Assembly (NCBI RefSeq): GCF_030253575.1
Contig: NC_080569.1
Coordinates: 28,247,501-28,311,500, forward strand
Direction: 5' to 3'
Origin: Rhododendron vialii
Lineage: Eukaryota; Streptophyta; Magnoliopsida; Ericales; Ericaceae
DNA: 64,000 nucleotides
The notes beneath the pieces are model-generated. The model searched no databases and was not told the origin of the DNA. It saw only the letters and a program-made list of their open reading frames with translations. The position numbers and the translations under genes were made by a program. Every line of letters begins with the position of its first letter. The stretch's first letter is position 1. Shown piece by piece: positions 1 to 11,792 of this stretch.

Positions 1-160
1 CAACAAGATTAAAACAAACGTAAAAGTTTGAGGCCTTCAAACTAAATTAAAGCTTAGACTAGTGTATGATTTAATTTCATCTTGACAACTCAGGTTCGGC
101 TATATATGGAGTTGTTTCATATATACTATTAATGATGTTAATTTATATCTGGATACATAC

Positions 161-605
161 CACATCTGCCTTGATTCTTGACGTCAGTAACTGCGCCTTT
201 CTCTCGCCAATCCACATCAGACGATTCAACAGTTACATTTGCGTACCGAAAAGATAATTGTTCTGAACCAGAAATCACTTTACTAGGTGATTCCAGCCTC
301 TTGTAACCAGTATGAGAAGCCTGAAACTCCTCGCTGGTCAGGTCAGCAAATTGGTTCACACCCAGCTTGTATCCTTTGTCCGGACCGGAATTGAACGCGT
401 TAATACGGTTCACGTTGTCCTTGAATATCTTAAACCGGGCGCCCTTCTCTTGTTCATCCTTGTAGATCCGTCCGTGGCGAGACATCCATTGCTGGTGTCT
501 TTCTACCATGGAAGATTCCTCGTTGTTAAGGCGAGAGGAAGCTAATTGAGAAGCTAAAAATATTCCAAAGACCAAGACCAAGACTAAGGACAGGGTAGAA
601 GCCAT
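161..605 (-). CDS. Papain-like cysteine protease, exon 1 (partial gene)
   Basis: This is the first exon of a C1A cysteine protease of the senescence/SAG39-like plant type; the gene continues off the left edge. The ATG is at 605-603. A hydrophobic signal peptide (about residues 1-24) is followed by an I29 prodomain with a full ERFNIN pattern (E, R, I, F, N, I, N spaced as in the family) and an intact GxNxFxD motif (GVNQFAD). The mature enzyme begins near [19 protein letters not shown], with the oxyanion-hole Gln kept. The exon ends in TGTG before a GTATGT donor at 160, a phase-1 intron; positions 1-160 are intron. The active-site Cys would lie in exon 2, outside the window, so activity cannot be judged. 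One N-glycosylation site (NVT) is visible. It is a paralogue of 42821-44513 on the opposite strand. Confidence 0.93.
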
Positions 606-760
606 GGTACGTACTAAGTTGTACCTCAGCTAGGAATATTGTGGAAGTTGATGATAGTGTGATTGGGTAATTGCATGCATGGCTGAGGTTTTATAGGCCA
701 AGATTCCCATAAACTCTCCTTGTCACAGAGACAGAGAGATCAGCGCTACATACATCTTTT
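606..760 (-). promoter_or_regulatory. Core promoter and 5' UTR of the left protease gene
   Basis: Read on the minus strand, a TATAAAA box lies at 695-689, about 84 bases before the ATG. It is followed by CCTCAGCCATGCATGC and a short leader. The same arrangement occurs before the right-hand protease gene (TATAAAA at 42732-42738), so promoter and leader were duplicated with the gene. Confidence 0.7.
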
Positions 761-850
761 TGCCTTGCAAAATGGTCTGATTGTTCACACCTAAGATCGA
801 CCCAAGAAACACGCAACCTAGAATATTATAATAAAGTTATTGGACAATTT

Positions 851-2430
851 ATAATTTTTCATCCTTAAAAAAAAACTGGAGCCAAGTAAATCTCAATCAA
901 TCATCCCATGGACCAACTGATAAAAATTTACCACAAACGATATCATGAATTCAATGTTTTTACAAAAATGTTACACAAAGTGCGGAAGTAATGATTAAAA
1001 AATACTACTACTAAAATGCATTATCCTATGGATGTCAAATACAAAAAATTCCTAAGGTGCCGCTAGAGTCATTGTCTAACTCCCTGACTAATGTGCGTGT
1101 ATGGGGTTTGGAGGTTTAGGTCTTTGGATTGCCTACCCACCTGTTTGGATATTTCCTCCCTTGTGAAGAATATGCCTCTTCCTATGCCCTATATTGTAAG
1201 CTCTTCGTTATCAATGGAAATTCTAAACTTTTTGGCAAAAAAAAAAAACACGAGCATATACATGTTGAATTTGTTTTTATCGGCAACACGAGCATAAAAA
1301 GGCCATTTCTTATGATAATATATGGCGATTATTTGCTCGTTGAGGATCTTTTAACTGATTCATAAGCGTTCGATGAATTAATATAAGTTTTTTTTCCTGC
1401 TCTTTACTTTGTAGAATGCAATATTGAGACAAAGAGAGCATTTTTATTATTATATAACTTAATTATTATTTACGTTCATTGATGATAAAGAGAGCATTTT
1501 TATCCCCATTTTTTTTTTTTAAAAAAGGAGCATTTTATCCTCTGAAAGTAAGTCATTCTTTCTATTAATATGAATAAACAATTCGGAATTATATCATTAA
1601 TTAACTATATATAAAATATTTTAGCATTCAATTAATGGTGGGCCGAAAAGCTTGGATGAATGTGTAGCAGGCTTAATTAATTTGTCCCTCTAATACTTAT
1701 CTGAGGGCCACTTGGCTCTTTGTTAGTAATTTCTTGTGCCTGCAAAACAAGCAAGTGCTCGTGTCCCATGGTGATGCCCTTTTTTTTTTTTTTTTCCCCT
1801 TCCGGTCCTTTGAAGTCTTTATACTAATTCATTTCGAAATAACTGTTAATATATTATATCTCTTTTTGCTTATACTCATTTCGAAATAACTGTTAATATA
1901 ATATATTAAATAACTGTTAACATTGTACTCCAAAAATAGAATGCATGTCATTGCAGGAGAATAAAGAAAACCGAGAGTAAGAAATACGTTGATGACGAAT
2001 TAATGGAACAAGACAAGAACAAGAGACTCAACAAGCTAGATTGCCCTACCAAGAGTCAAGAGAAATGGAAGAATATTATTTGACTTGACTGAGGCCTTGA
2101 GAAGATCTAAATGATCACCAAAACTGACGCCATAAAGGATGGCCTCCGGTCCCTGTAGCCCCTCAAACCCCTTCTAAGGGTACAACAAACTATGCACAGA
2201 CAACACGCATAGCACGATTTTGGACCCGTCTTAGTTCATATGACTGGAGCTATTTATTTTGTTAAAAATATTTTGTTTAGCGTCCTTGATACACAGCACA
2301 CTCTGGCGGTTCCACATGTAGTTTAGGGGGTTGTTTAGGACTTGAAAAATGCACCAAAATTTTGCATTTTTTTAACACAAAATTTTATTTTATTTTTTCA
2401 TATTGTCGGCATTGAATTATTCATGAGTAG
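851..2430. other. AT-rich intergenic DNA, no gene recognised
   Basis: No supported coding region. The stretch holds homopolymer A/T runs and, at about 1920-2290, a diverged minus-strand copy of a block seen again at 5170-5760, 37880-38090 and 39440-39650. About 1825-1915 contains two copies of a short unit beginning ATTTCGAAATAACTGTTAA. Confidence 0.55.
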
Positions 2431-2705
2431 GCAAAAAAAAAAAAAAAAAGCTGGCGTGTAACCAATGACGGAACCAAGATTTTACTCTAACAGTGGCGAA
2501 ATGTATACTAAAAAGTCTAGTAATGGCAAGATTATATAAGTTGGGCATAATATTTTTTTTACATATAATAATTGCATTTTCTAAAATTCTTGTCGTGACG
2601 GTCGCCGCCTCTAAACCCTCCTGGTTCCATCCTTGCGTGTAACATGAGTGGTTCTAAGCAGGAGTGAGTAATTATCTAACTTTGTCAGAGCACCACATGG
2701 CGTTT

Positions 2706-2906
2706 GGAACCGAAAACCCTGTAGTGTAGAGTGCACTATAGGGCGTGTAGGGCGTATTAGTAGTATGTCCGTGAGTGTTTTCAATGATCCAAATTCAAAT
2801 GAAAATTTCTTCCAGAAAAAGTTTCATTTGAATCCGGAACATTGAAAACACTCATGTACGACTGAGATTTGCCTTGCAAGGATCCACCCCGCAGGATCCG
2901 GGTCCC
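2706..2906. mobile_element. MULE-type MITE (left copy)
   Basis: This segment corresponds to 23120-23357 in inverted orientation. The termini read GGAACCG and CCGGGTCCC. It is bounded by a diverged copy of the 9-bp target (ATGGCGTTT at 2697-2705) and by GTGGCGTTG at 2907-2915. Inside, 2773-2853 forms a long hairpin whose arms begin GAGTGTTTTCAATG and end CATTGAAAACACTC. The right-hand flank copies near 41520 and 40670 lack the element. Confidence 0.65.
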
Positions 2907-3258
2907 GTGGCGTTGCCTACATGGTACTTCTACAACCATTTACGTAGAAGAAAAATTATCCGGTAGAGACATTATGATTCGGTTTTGTTGGGAGATAAAA
3001 AAAATGATTAATATTGTGTGTTGACGATCTTTTCTTTGTGATGAATATAACATGCCAACGTCATATACTACTATGAGGACTACCTAATAATTGAAGCAAT
3101 TAAAAAAAAAAAAAAAAGGCTATGAAAGCAATTGAAACCAGACGGGGGCCCTTTTTTTTTTTTTTTTACCTGAATCGTGACTTAAGAAATCTTCTATGGG
3201 TCAACTAAATAGTTCAAAACAAGCGTCCTACGTACCCGTGATATATGCACGGGTCGTT

Positions 3259-3346
3259 GCATGACTGAGGTTTTTTGTTTTTTTTGACAAGATTTGCATG
3301 ACTGAGGTTTTTTGTTTTTTTTGACAAGATTTGCATGACTGAGGTT
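3259..3346. repeat. 37-bp tandem repeat
   Basis: Two full 37-bp units (3259-3295, 3296-3332) plus a partial third, each beginning GCATGACTGAGG followed by T-rich sequence and GACAAGATTT. On the minus strand CCTCAGTCATGC is the block that follows the TATA box in the protease promoter copies, so promoter-proximal DNA has been locally amplified. Confidence 0.85.
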
Positions 3347-3530
3347 TGATAATCCTAGATTCCCACAAACTCTCCACAATCAGCGCAACAAAATCTGTTT
3401 GTCATTTATTTGGATTTAATTTCCATTGCATGAGTGGTTCTATGCAGGAGTAATTATTCAGCTTTGTCAGAGTACGAAGTGGCGTCACCTACGTATTACA
3501 GTATTTCTAACTATTTACACAGCGACAAAT

Positions 3531-4651
3531 TATTCGATGGAAACATATGATTCAGTTTTTTTGGGTGGTTGAAAGACAAAGAATGACTCATATTGTGCAA
3601 TGGCGATATCTTGTTTGCGAAGTATACCACATGGCAATATCACGTAGTTCTCCGAGACTACCTAATAAGCCTTTAAGCAGCAGTGGAGACACAAAATATA
3701 CTTCTTCCTTTTTTGACAAAAGTGAGAAGTTATATTGATGTAAGCCTAGCGATACTTTCAATACCGAATTCATTACAAATATTTTAAACAAAGCCAAACT
3801 AATCCTCTAACACAAAACGAGAAAAGTACAAGGCAATTCATGTCTTTTACTCCAGCCCAGTCATCGCCTGACGCATATTCTGCTGAAATTGAGACGAAAC
3901 GTACGGGCCTTTCCATACTTGAATTCTAACTTTAAAAGTCTTCCCATGGGTCAACCACTAGCAGATAGTGCAAAAAAACGTTAGCGCGCGTCCTACCCCT
4001 GTTGTGCATGGAAGCAAGAAAAAAAATTCTATTACTATGTTATTTACCCTCGTTACAATTTACTGAATTAACAATTAAATGTAAAAGATAAAATGAGAGA
4101 ATGCTTGAGCATGAAAGAAATTAAGTTAAATTTTCTTTTCTGATCAGAAAAAAAGCCTAATTTGAAAGCCTTTTTTAACTTCTTGTAGTATTTAACTATT
4201 GGTAGGTTGTAAAGCGTATATAGTATAGTGCAATATTGAGACCGGAAAACCTAACCGTAAGGAAGATTTGAAGGGAATCACACAAGGAAAAACTCGTTTG
4301 GATCCATTTCAGATCTCACAAAAATTTAGAAAAATATCCGTAAATTTTTGAATATCATTTTTTGGGGCCCTGTAAAAAATCAGCTCCAAAGAACATCGGT
4401 AAGTATTACTTTTGGATTCGTAAGGGTGAACTAAAACTGCTCAGTTCATCCTCCTCAACCTCACTGACAAAAAATGAGGTCAATAGAAAAACTTTATTAA
4501 AAACTAATTCATTTTACAAACAATTGCCCCCCTGTATTACCCAAAAGTCATTTATCCTAAAAAAATTACATAAACTTATTGTATTAATTTATCCGAAGAA
4601 GTAAGCATAAACCTTAACGTTACCTTGAATTTAAATTTTAAAGCCAAATTA
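3531..4651. other. Intergenic DNA, nothing recognised
   Basis: AT-rich DNA with short random reading frames only. No motif, domain or repeat boundary could be supported, apart from a 38-bp sequence at about 4611-4648 that recurs at about 4901-4938 on the other side of the Stowaway-like element. Confidence 0.45.
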
Positions 4652-4858
4652 CTCCATTTGTCTCTAAATAAATGTTTAGCACACAAATTTTAGCTTTTAA
4701 AAAACGTATTTTTCATGAAAAAATTCAAAAAAAATTTACAACTTACAAGAACTCATTGGTATTTATTGATTTGTGAAAAAAATTGATTCTTTTTATGAAA
4801 AAATGCATCTTTTTAAAGTTCTAAGTTTGCGCACCGGACATTATTTATGGATGGAGAG
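4652..4858. mobile_element. Stowaway-like MITE
   Basis: The 207-bp element starts CTCCATTTGTCTCTAAATAA and ends in the approximate inverted complement (ATTTATGGATGGAGAG). It is flanked by TA on both sides (4650-4651, 4859-4860). Terminal sequence, TA duplication and size fit Tc1/mariner-derived Stowaway MITEs. No coding capacity. Confidence 0.7.
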
Positions 4859-4860
4859 TA

Positions 4861-5159
4861 TATAAGTAGTAAAGAGCAACCAAAAAAAAAAAAAAACATG
4901 CCTTAACTTTACCTTGAATTTAAATTTTAAAGCTAAACTAGACAAGAAAAGTGAAAAAGAAAAAGAAAAAAGGGAAATAAACCCTTTCAAAAAGGGTAGA
5001 TGTGACGGTATAATTATTTGGTACTGCTTCAATTGATTCATGTAGTTGGAGAACTCCTCATTTACCAATGTAATTAATTACCTGCATAAATTAATATGGT
5101 GTTGTCCAACTTTTTAAGCTCATTTAATACGATCTAACTTATACCCCAGGGGCATCAAC
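4861..5159. other. Intergenic DNA, nothing recognised
   Basis: A-rich sequence. The minus-strand frame across 4841-5068 is low-complexity F/L/S-rich translation of A-rich DNA and is not regarded as a gene. Confidence 0.4.
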
Positions 5160-5770
5160 TAGCATTTGCCATAAACATATAGTACTCCAAAAATAGGATG
5201 CACGTCATTTTAAGAGAATAATGAAAACCGAGAGCCATACATTTTTGTGTGTGTGTGTGGAAGAGCAAGGAATGTGAGAGAGAAAAAAAATTTTACCGCG
5301 CTCAATCACGCGCATCCAAATATGTTTTTGACGGTCCAAATTTTGAAAAAACTATTCGATAGAAGAGTTTAACTCTTCACGCGAGTACATTTTTTTAAAT
5401 TCGGACCATTGATTGCCGAAATGGAAGACTGAGATTGCGCAGAGTTATTTACGGCTCTGTGAATAAGTTTCTCACGCAAAGAATACGTTGATGATGAAAT
5501 GATTTCATAGTCAAAGGCAAACCCATCATCAGCGGAGTACTAGTACTCTAGACCGAAAACCAGTGGAGTAAACATGGAGTATCTGCGAAACAAAACAAGA
5601 ACAATAGATTCAATAAGATTGCTCTACCAAGAGAAATAGAAGATTGTTTATTTTTTTTCTCCAAATTTGACTGAGGCCTTGAGAAGATCCAAATCAAAAC
5701 TGACCCCATAATGGACTCCGGTCCCCGTAGCTCCTCAAAAGGGTTGAAATTTGCAGCCCCTTTTAAGAGA
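5160..5770 (-). repeat. Second left copy of the protease 5'-flank block
   Basis: Reverse-complement matches to 39440-39650 and about 40200-40400 (landmarks: TACTCCAAAAATAGGATGCA, the CTGAGGCCTTGAGAAGATC block, and GTTTCAT near CAAGATT). About 5320-5410 forms an imperfect hairpin (GACGGTCCAAATTTTG against AAATTCGGACCATTGA) that may be a small MITE. The minus-strand frame 5548-5928 crosses this repeat and resembles no family. Confidence 0.65.
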
Positions 5771-7924
5771 GTTACTACAGGTTCAACAAACAAACTATGC
5801 ACAGACATCACACAAATATAGTGCGATTTGGCACGCATAACGCATGCAAACACTTGCGCACACTCACCTCCCGCATGTGAGGGATCTACATGCTTGGTAA
5901 GTGTGTGAGAGTGTTTGTATGATTTCAATTGTTTGTGTTTCCAGAATTTTTGTCTTCCTTGTGCTCGCCAACCACTAGGCCATTGAGGCTAGCTAGCATC
6001 CAATGCCTCTAACTTTGAGAGGCCTCACTTTCATAAAGGAAGAAATAGGGTTTTCAAAGGCAAAACAAAATATAGCTATAGGTTAGAATGTTTGACACCA
6101 ATACTTCAATTTCTAAAGGCCTCACACTCATGTTTGCCTTAGGCCTCTAATGAGATTGGGCCGGCCCTTGTGAGAAAGGCAGTTCAATAGCTAAGTCAGG
6201 AGCCAGAACTCAACTACTCAAACGATTGAGAATCATAGAAGGGAAGTAAGAGAAATTAATCATGTTTCACTTCATTAAACCCATAGGTTCAACTCCTAGC
6301 TAGTTTCATGCTATCAATTCTTGTATGTGTTGGATCAATCCATACAGCCTTTGTTCCGACATTAGTTACTCCTTAGTAGATGGTGAAATTAATTTCTTGA
6401 ATTAGTCGGCATATTGGGTTAGATACTTAATTAGTTATAAGAAAATCTCATACATTTTTCCAGTCACGATATGCCCCTCCACTATGATGAATCCGAAATG
6501 TAAAAGCAACCTATGAAAATCAAGAGCCAAACATTTTCAACCAAATACCAAAAGAATCTATAGAAATACCTTGATGGTGAAATGATTTCATTGTCAAAGG
6601 CAACCCCGGCCATCCTGATCAACAGACTAACTCGATCCTGATGAAACAAAACAAGAACAAATTAAACGCATCTATGAAACAAAACAAGAACAGGAGATTC
6701 AACAAGATTCCCCTACCAGGAGAAATGAAAGAATCTTTTGCTCAGCAAATTTGGACTGAGGTCTTGAGAAGACCCATTAAGAATCTGTGCGAGCAAGCAA
6801 GCAAGCTAGCGTAGTTTAGGAGCTTTCGCTTCCACTAATGAAATTCAGTTGCAATACTTCATAATCCATCACTTTTAACCAAGCAAATTTCTCTACGTAA
6901 ACCAGCCAGTAGCCAATCATAACCAATAGCTGAGCTTTCTAAAATATACTGACAGCAGAAAAGTAGTCCAAACTTTGGGGGGTCTAGTTTAAGAGTAATT
7001 ATTCACCGATAATGAATAACTAAGCTTTCTCCACCACATATTTTCGGCGAGGTTTACACACTTAATTCTGTGCCCTGCAGAAATGTGATAGCTAGAGAAA
7101 GGTGCACGGCGGTACCCCAAGACTTTTTCAGGGAGCCTAAAACAAAGATTAAAGATAAGCATTTTTTTATGACACTATTCATCTCAAACCCATGGCTTGG
7201 AGATGCAATTTTTTTTGAAAACTTATGTGACATTTTTGCATTTCTGAATTTGACATTATCAACAAACCTTCATCTCCAATCTTGATGTCAAAGTCTAAGT
7301 ATTAACATCCAAAACACTTATTTTTTGAATTCTAAAATGTCAAAAATATATTTGGCATGAGGAGAGAAATTTGAAGCGAATGGTGGGGAGCCAAATTCAC
7401 GTTGGATTTGACACTCCATTTGATATGAGAATTGGATGAAAGGGCCGGGGATGTCAAAAGTTATTGTTTCTAGGCCATGGAGAATTTGAAGCCATGGATA
7501 CCAAAATAGCAAGACCGGAACCCTAAAATTTAACAATATTCGGACCCTAAAGCAGATGCAACTCGAGGTTTACCTCAGGCGTAATGAGTACAAAATGCAA
7601 AAAGTTCGAGTATTTGCTAAGCATTAGCACTAGATGATGTAAACTTCCTCGTTTGAGTTAAGTGACTTGAGCTGCTGGCATATTATTTTATCTCATAAAT
7701 CACTAATGTTTTGGTGACAATGTGTGAGGAGTACCACATTTTGGGTACTACGTGAAGTGTAACCAGTGGATTGGTAGAATGTGTCTGTTTGTCATGTGGT
7801 GGATCGAGCACATTCCATCAATATTGCAATGATGATACCTAACATGTTATCCAAAATGTGGTAGTCAGACATGGTCACCATAAACTTTTGTTATTGCAAA
7901 TATGAAGTTACTCTAAGTAAAGCT

Positions 7925-8475
7925 TTGTTTTTTTTGATAGGCAAAGAAGATATATTAGAAACTCGATAATGGGTACATCGAGAAGGATAGGGCAAGCATC
8001 ATTGAAGGAAAAAACCAATCCAATCATATGCTAGCCAACAATCCAAAAAGAGAACAAGAAAAGACCTACCAAGAGTTGGAAAAAAAACAAAAAAGAGAAT
8101 TACAACAAGACTCAGATTTTATGCTTTCTAATACCATCCAAATGGCTTCTGATGTCTTCAACAGAATAGATTGTAAGATGTTTCTCCCTTTAACCCAAAA
8201 AGCCACTCTTAATTTGATAGGTCAACCACTTCCTCAATAGTAGGAATTGAATTGTTGAAGACAAGGTCGTTTCTTGCTTTCCAAATAGACCAAAGACTGG
8301 CATAAAATATGGTGTTCCAACAAATTTCCTCGAAGTTATGAAAAAAATTGAACAACCAAAAATTGATTAGACCAATGATAGATGAAGGACAAATCCAAGA
8401 AATATTTCACCAAGAAAAGATATCGCACCAGATATTCCAAGTGAAGTTGCAAAGGAGAAGCAAGTGAGAAGGTGT
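7925..8475 (-). mobile_element. 5'-truncated LINE with 14-bp target duplication
   Basis: The insertion is bounded by perfect CTCTAAGTAAAGCT repeats at 7911-7924 and 8476-8489. The right arm shows the empty site, with a single reverse-complement copy at 47008-47021. On the minus strand the insert ends in an A-rich tail (the T-run just after 7925). Internally it translates as SIWKARNDLVF and EEVVDL, the W-x-x-W/RN pattern found near the C-terminus of plant L1-type reverse transcriptases, with frameshifts and stops. Long target duplication, tail and truncation together define a target-primed non-LTR insertion. Confidence 0.85.
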
Positions 8476-8665
8476 CTCTAAGTAAAGCTACAACAAGATG
8501 CTGCTAAACTGTATTAAATCTGCAAGTTCTCAAGACTATCCACTGAGGTCTTCTATTGCTACTTTGATTAACTTTTGGGATGCAAGAACTAGTCTTTCAA
8601 ACAGTTTCAAGACTATCTGTTGTGGTGTTGACATTGGCTTCAGTTCAGTGCTGATATTGGTCTTA

Positions 8666-9440
8666 GGGGCTATTTGATAAAACTAAAACTGAAAGTTGAA
8701 GAATTAAGTACTGAAAACTTAATGCTAAATTTTTTAAGCTAAAAGTTGTTTGATAAATATATTAAGCACTGAATTAAAAATTAAAACAATGAATTAATTT
8801 TAGTTCCAATTCTCTCTTAATTTACTTATAGTCACAACATACCTATGGTAATGGTGGAGTGATGGTGGTGATGGAGCGAGGGTGGTGGTGGAGTGGTGAG
8901 GGTGGGGATGGAGTGAACGTCGTGGTGGTGGTGGTGTTGGAGTGGTGGTGTAATTGTGGGGTGGCAATGGTGGTGGTGTGGTGGTGGCGGCTGTGGCATA
9001 GTAGTGGTGGCGGCAGTGTGGTGGTGGGTTGGAGTGGTTGTGTTGTAGTGGTGGAATAGGTGGTGGTGGTGAGTTGTGGCGGTGGCAACAGCATATGGTA
9101 GTGGTGGTAGGATGGAGTGGTGGTGGTGGTGTAGTGGTGGTGGTGGAGGATTGATAGTGGTGGTGGTGTAGTGGTAATGGAGGTGGTGGAATGGTTATAG
9201 GAGTGGTGGTGGTGGGAGTGGTTGTAGTATGGTTGTTGAATGCAAGTACACAAAAATTCAGCCATAATTAAGTAGCTCAAAGCTACTTAATTTTTCTCAA
9301 CTTTTTAACCTACATTTTAAGTAGCACTTAATTTGTTAAACAATGTAAAATGTGGTTGTCAAACCTATTGAATCACTTATTATTTAATTCAGTTAATTGA
9401 TTCAATTATAAATGTTGAATTTAAATTATCAAACAATCCC
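8666..9440 (-). mobile_element. Harbinger-like MITE with GGT/CCA minisatellite core (left copy)
   Basis: A 775-bp element flanked by TTA on both sides (8663-8665, 9441-9443). The termini are inverted: GGGGCTATTTGATAA at one end and TTATCAAACAATCCC at the other. Terminal G/C triplets, GTTTGAT-type TIRs and a TTA/TAA duplication fit PIF/Harbinger (Tourist-like) nonautonomous elements. The core at about 8850-9230 is a strand-biased GGT-rich minisatellite (CCA-rich on the minus strand), so the His/Pro/Thr-rich or Val/Gly-rich frames across it are not genes. The orthologous copy in the right arm is 46001-46813. Confidence 0.82.
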
Positions 9441-9599
9441 TTAATTTCAAATGGACAAAGCTACCTGGTATGCTTTGGAATAAGGGTGAATGCAGCGCTT
9501 TGAGTGCTACTGCATTTCTGGATCACATGCTGCTATTGTTTGGTGCAGTTCTTTTTGTTTCGAACTCTGTATTAATACTACTGCTCGTGTTTGAGCTTT

Positions 9600-10470
9600 T
9601 TTTTTTTTCTTTAGCTTGATTTCGGTTGGTATCTTGTCAACTTGTAATTGTTTTTGGGTCTCGAGTGGTAGATGATTGTCAAGGGTTGGGGTACCAATAT
9701 GTTGTGCTGAAAATGAAATTGAGAATATAACAAATCAACAGGCGATAAACAAAAACACAACGATATACATGATTCTGCTCAAGCATAAAGCAAGAATATA
9801 CTCCACGGAAAAAAGAGCAAGATGATTCACTATAAATAGGTAGAGAAACAAAGAATCGGCTATACCAACCCAACAGGAAGACACAAACCTTTAGTGGAAT
9901 CCTAAGAGATGAAAAAAATCCTAATATCTAAGCCTTTGAACAAAAAACTCATCACCGGAGCAGCCCCCAATTACCCGGGCTATTTATAATAGAGGACCAA
10001 AAGTTGGACAAAACCTTAATTCGTGCACAAAAATAGTCCCGTTGGTCCGGACCAGCGTGACCCTCGCCCGGACCAGAAATCCAGAATACTCTGTGCGTGC
10101 AATTGCAAAACTATCTTGCTGGTCCGACCATCGTGACTCTGGTCAGGACCAGAAAACCAAAATGCTCCAATTTTGGTTTTCTGCTGCTGTCGCGACAAAT
10201 TCAAGGCAAAACTCCACACAATATAGTTGGGTATTATCCTCTTGTCCCATTTAATCATTGTATCCTTTTACATTTGATTAACAAACTTTTTTCGCTGTTC
10301 AATAAAAACAATATCGGGCCCTCTTTTTTGTTTCACATTCAAAAAAAGGCACGTAAGAATGAAAAAACAAGAATATACACAATATATCTTTCTTGTTTAT
10401 TTTATACAAAAAAGAAATTAGAGAAATGAAAGTAATGCTAGCAATTTCTAACTAGAACAGTGTATATGTA
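9600..10470 (-). mobile_element. LTR-like promoter relic of a retroelement (left copy)
   Basis: On the minus strand a TATTATAAATAG box lies at about 9996-9985, followed by a leader and an AACATATTGGTACCCC stretch. About 9600-10080 is matched by 45380-45870 on the plus strand. Upstream of the TATA box are two palindrome-rich motifs, GGTCCGGACCA near 10040 and a GGTCCGACC/GGTCAGGACC pair at about 10120-10155. Layout and TATA context resemble the U3-R-leader of an LTR element. Both termini and all coding sequence are missing, so the family is not assigned. Confidence 0.45.
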
Positions 10471-10475
10471 ATATA

Positions 10476-10710
10476 CTCCATCTGTCCCAATTCTTTTGTT
10501 CTTTTTGAAGACTGTGCTACTTTTCAATTGATTATATTTTGCAATATATAATGTTTTAGGTGATTTTGAAAACACCATTTAAAAGAGCTCATTGAGATTT
10601 ATCAAATAAAATCCAAATTGCATATAATCAATATTACCAATTAAAAGCTATAATAAGTTTTTTAGCCAGTTAGGATATGACGAGGGACAATAGAATTGAG
10701 ACGGAGAGAG
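10476..10710. mobile_element. Stowaway MITE (complete)
   Basis: A 235-bp element between TA dinucleotides (10474-10475, 10711-10712). It begins CTCCATCTGTCCCAATTCTT and ends GAATTGAGACGGAGAG, a good terminal inverted repeat of Stowaway type. The right arm keeps only about 140 bp of its counterpart (45050-45190), cut off by a different insertion. Confidence 0.82.
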
Positions 10711-11164
10711 TATATATTTATGTAAAAGATGGAGCTCTATATGCAAAAGTTACTGTAGGGTCAAGTTTCGAATCCACAGCCTCTCGCACAATTAAAGGCC
10801 AAAAGTTCCTAAGACTGGTACAACTAGGAGGACATACCAAATTGTGCTTGATTTTGTATCTATAATAATATGGAGAAATTACGGGCCAGTCCAACTGGTT
10901 GGATGTTAATTGGTGCAACTAATCTTACTTAAAAAAAATATTGGCCTGAATTTTGAGAGCAAAATATTCCACAATATAATGCCTATAATTGTAAGAACAC
11001 ACACACACACATCACAATTCCACTATCAAATAGTAATACATTTTCTTGTCCAGCGATACATATAGTGACAGAGCTATGCAACTATGCACGAGCTAATTTA
11101 TTCGCCTATCACACACCACTAATATTACATGCACATTTGCGCACTGAATTTAAACATGCCATCT

Positions 11165-11378
11165 CACTTCATCCCAAAAGGTTTATTCGGTACACAAAAA
11201 AATGACTTAAAAAATACACTTTTTAAAGAAGAAATCCAAAAAAAAAAAAAACATATATCAAAAGAACTCGTTGATATATGGTAAGTTGTTGCACGTTTTT
11301 CGAATTTTTCTCACAAACATTATATTATTTTTAAATTCTCGTTTTGCAGACGAGACAAACATTTTAGGATGAAATAGT
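11165..11378. mobile_element. Probable small inverted-repeat MITE
   Basis: The ends read CTTCATCCCAAAAGGTTT and AAACATTTTAGGATGAAAT, near inverted complements about 210 bp apart. It abuts the point where similarity to the right arm stops (11160). No clear target duplication was found. A related half-motif (ATTTTGGGATATAG) occurs just after the stop codon of the right protease gene. Confidence 0.45.
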
Positions 11379-11589
11379 GGTAATATTTCAAATAATTGGG
11401 TAAGAAGCTAGCATAGCAATCCCACAAAGGCCTTCCTTGGCACTTGGCAGCCACATCTCTTCTTATCATCCTAAAATAACTTCATCTTTAAGTTCGTACA
11501 TCGTACCATGTAACTAACTTAATAAATATTCTAGACTCCTTAGATAGAAAGAGTATATATTTGTTCTGGTATTTACATAATGAGACTTC

Positions 11590-11792
11590 GGATCAAGTAA
11601 GGGATCCTGAATTTTGTGTTTTGTGCGGACCATGATCTCAGCCGTTGAATTGTGTTTTCAATGGTCCCGATCTGAGGAAGGTTTATGATCGGTCATAAAT
11701 CTTTCTCAGATCCGAACCATTGAAAACACAATACAACGGCTTGTAAAAGAGGTGTGCACAAAACGTATTTTGTGGGATCCCTTACCTGATCC
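11590..11792. repeat. Foldback element (203 bp)
   Basis: Outer arms GGATCAAGTAAGGGATCC and GGATCCCTTACCTGATCC are near-perfect inverted repeats. Inner arms TTGTGTTTTCAATGG and CCATTGAAAACACAA add a second stem, so the whole unit can fold into one long hairpin. Size suggests a MITE, but no target duplication could be fixed. The rest of 11379-12574 shows no gene. Confidence 0.7.

Larger units (their letters stand above)
2431..3530 (-). repeat. Protease 5'-flank repeat, left copy
   Basis: On the minus strand this matches the 5' flank of the right protease gene (about 40560-41600) and the plus-strand fragment at 22833-24370. Shared landmarks are the GGGTCAACTAA-type block near 3200, the poly-T/poly-A tract before GGGCCCCCGTCTGG-type sequence, and the AGAACCACTCATG-type block. 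It contains a second, gene-less promoter-like stretch (about 3190-3400) resembling the protease TATA region. Confidence 0.8.
5979..11160 (-). repeat. Inverted segmental duplication, left arm (3' block of protease unit)
   Basis: Reading leftward from 11160 to 5979 reproduces, in order, the right-hand sequence 44539-48992 and then 62303-62695. Anchors: GGCATGTTTAAA at 44539; the truncated Stowaway at 45050; the TATA-bearing retroelement relic at 45380-45870; the CCA-rich MITE at 46001; ACCACATTTTGG near 47070; and the CTTTCTCACAAGG block at 48981. By eye most of the aligned sequence is closely similar, broken by the separate insertions listed here. In the right arm this block follows the protease gene directly, whereas here the corresponding gene is absent beyond 11160. 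Confidence 0.88.

Noticed and set aside
5548..5928. 126-aa minus-strand frame
   Set aside because: It lies across the protease-flank repeat, other copies of the repeat do not keep it open, and no motif is recognisable.
8028..8240. 70-aa Lys/Gln-rich plus-strand frame
   Set aside because: It is antisense to the truncated LINE at 7925-8475.
8843..9280. His/Pro/Thr-rich 145-aa frame, and similar frames at 46161-46679 and 23700-24164
   Set aside because: They translate the CCA-rich minisatellite inside MITEs; composition alone keeps the frames open.
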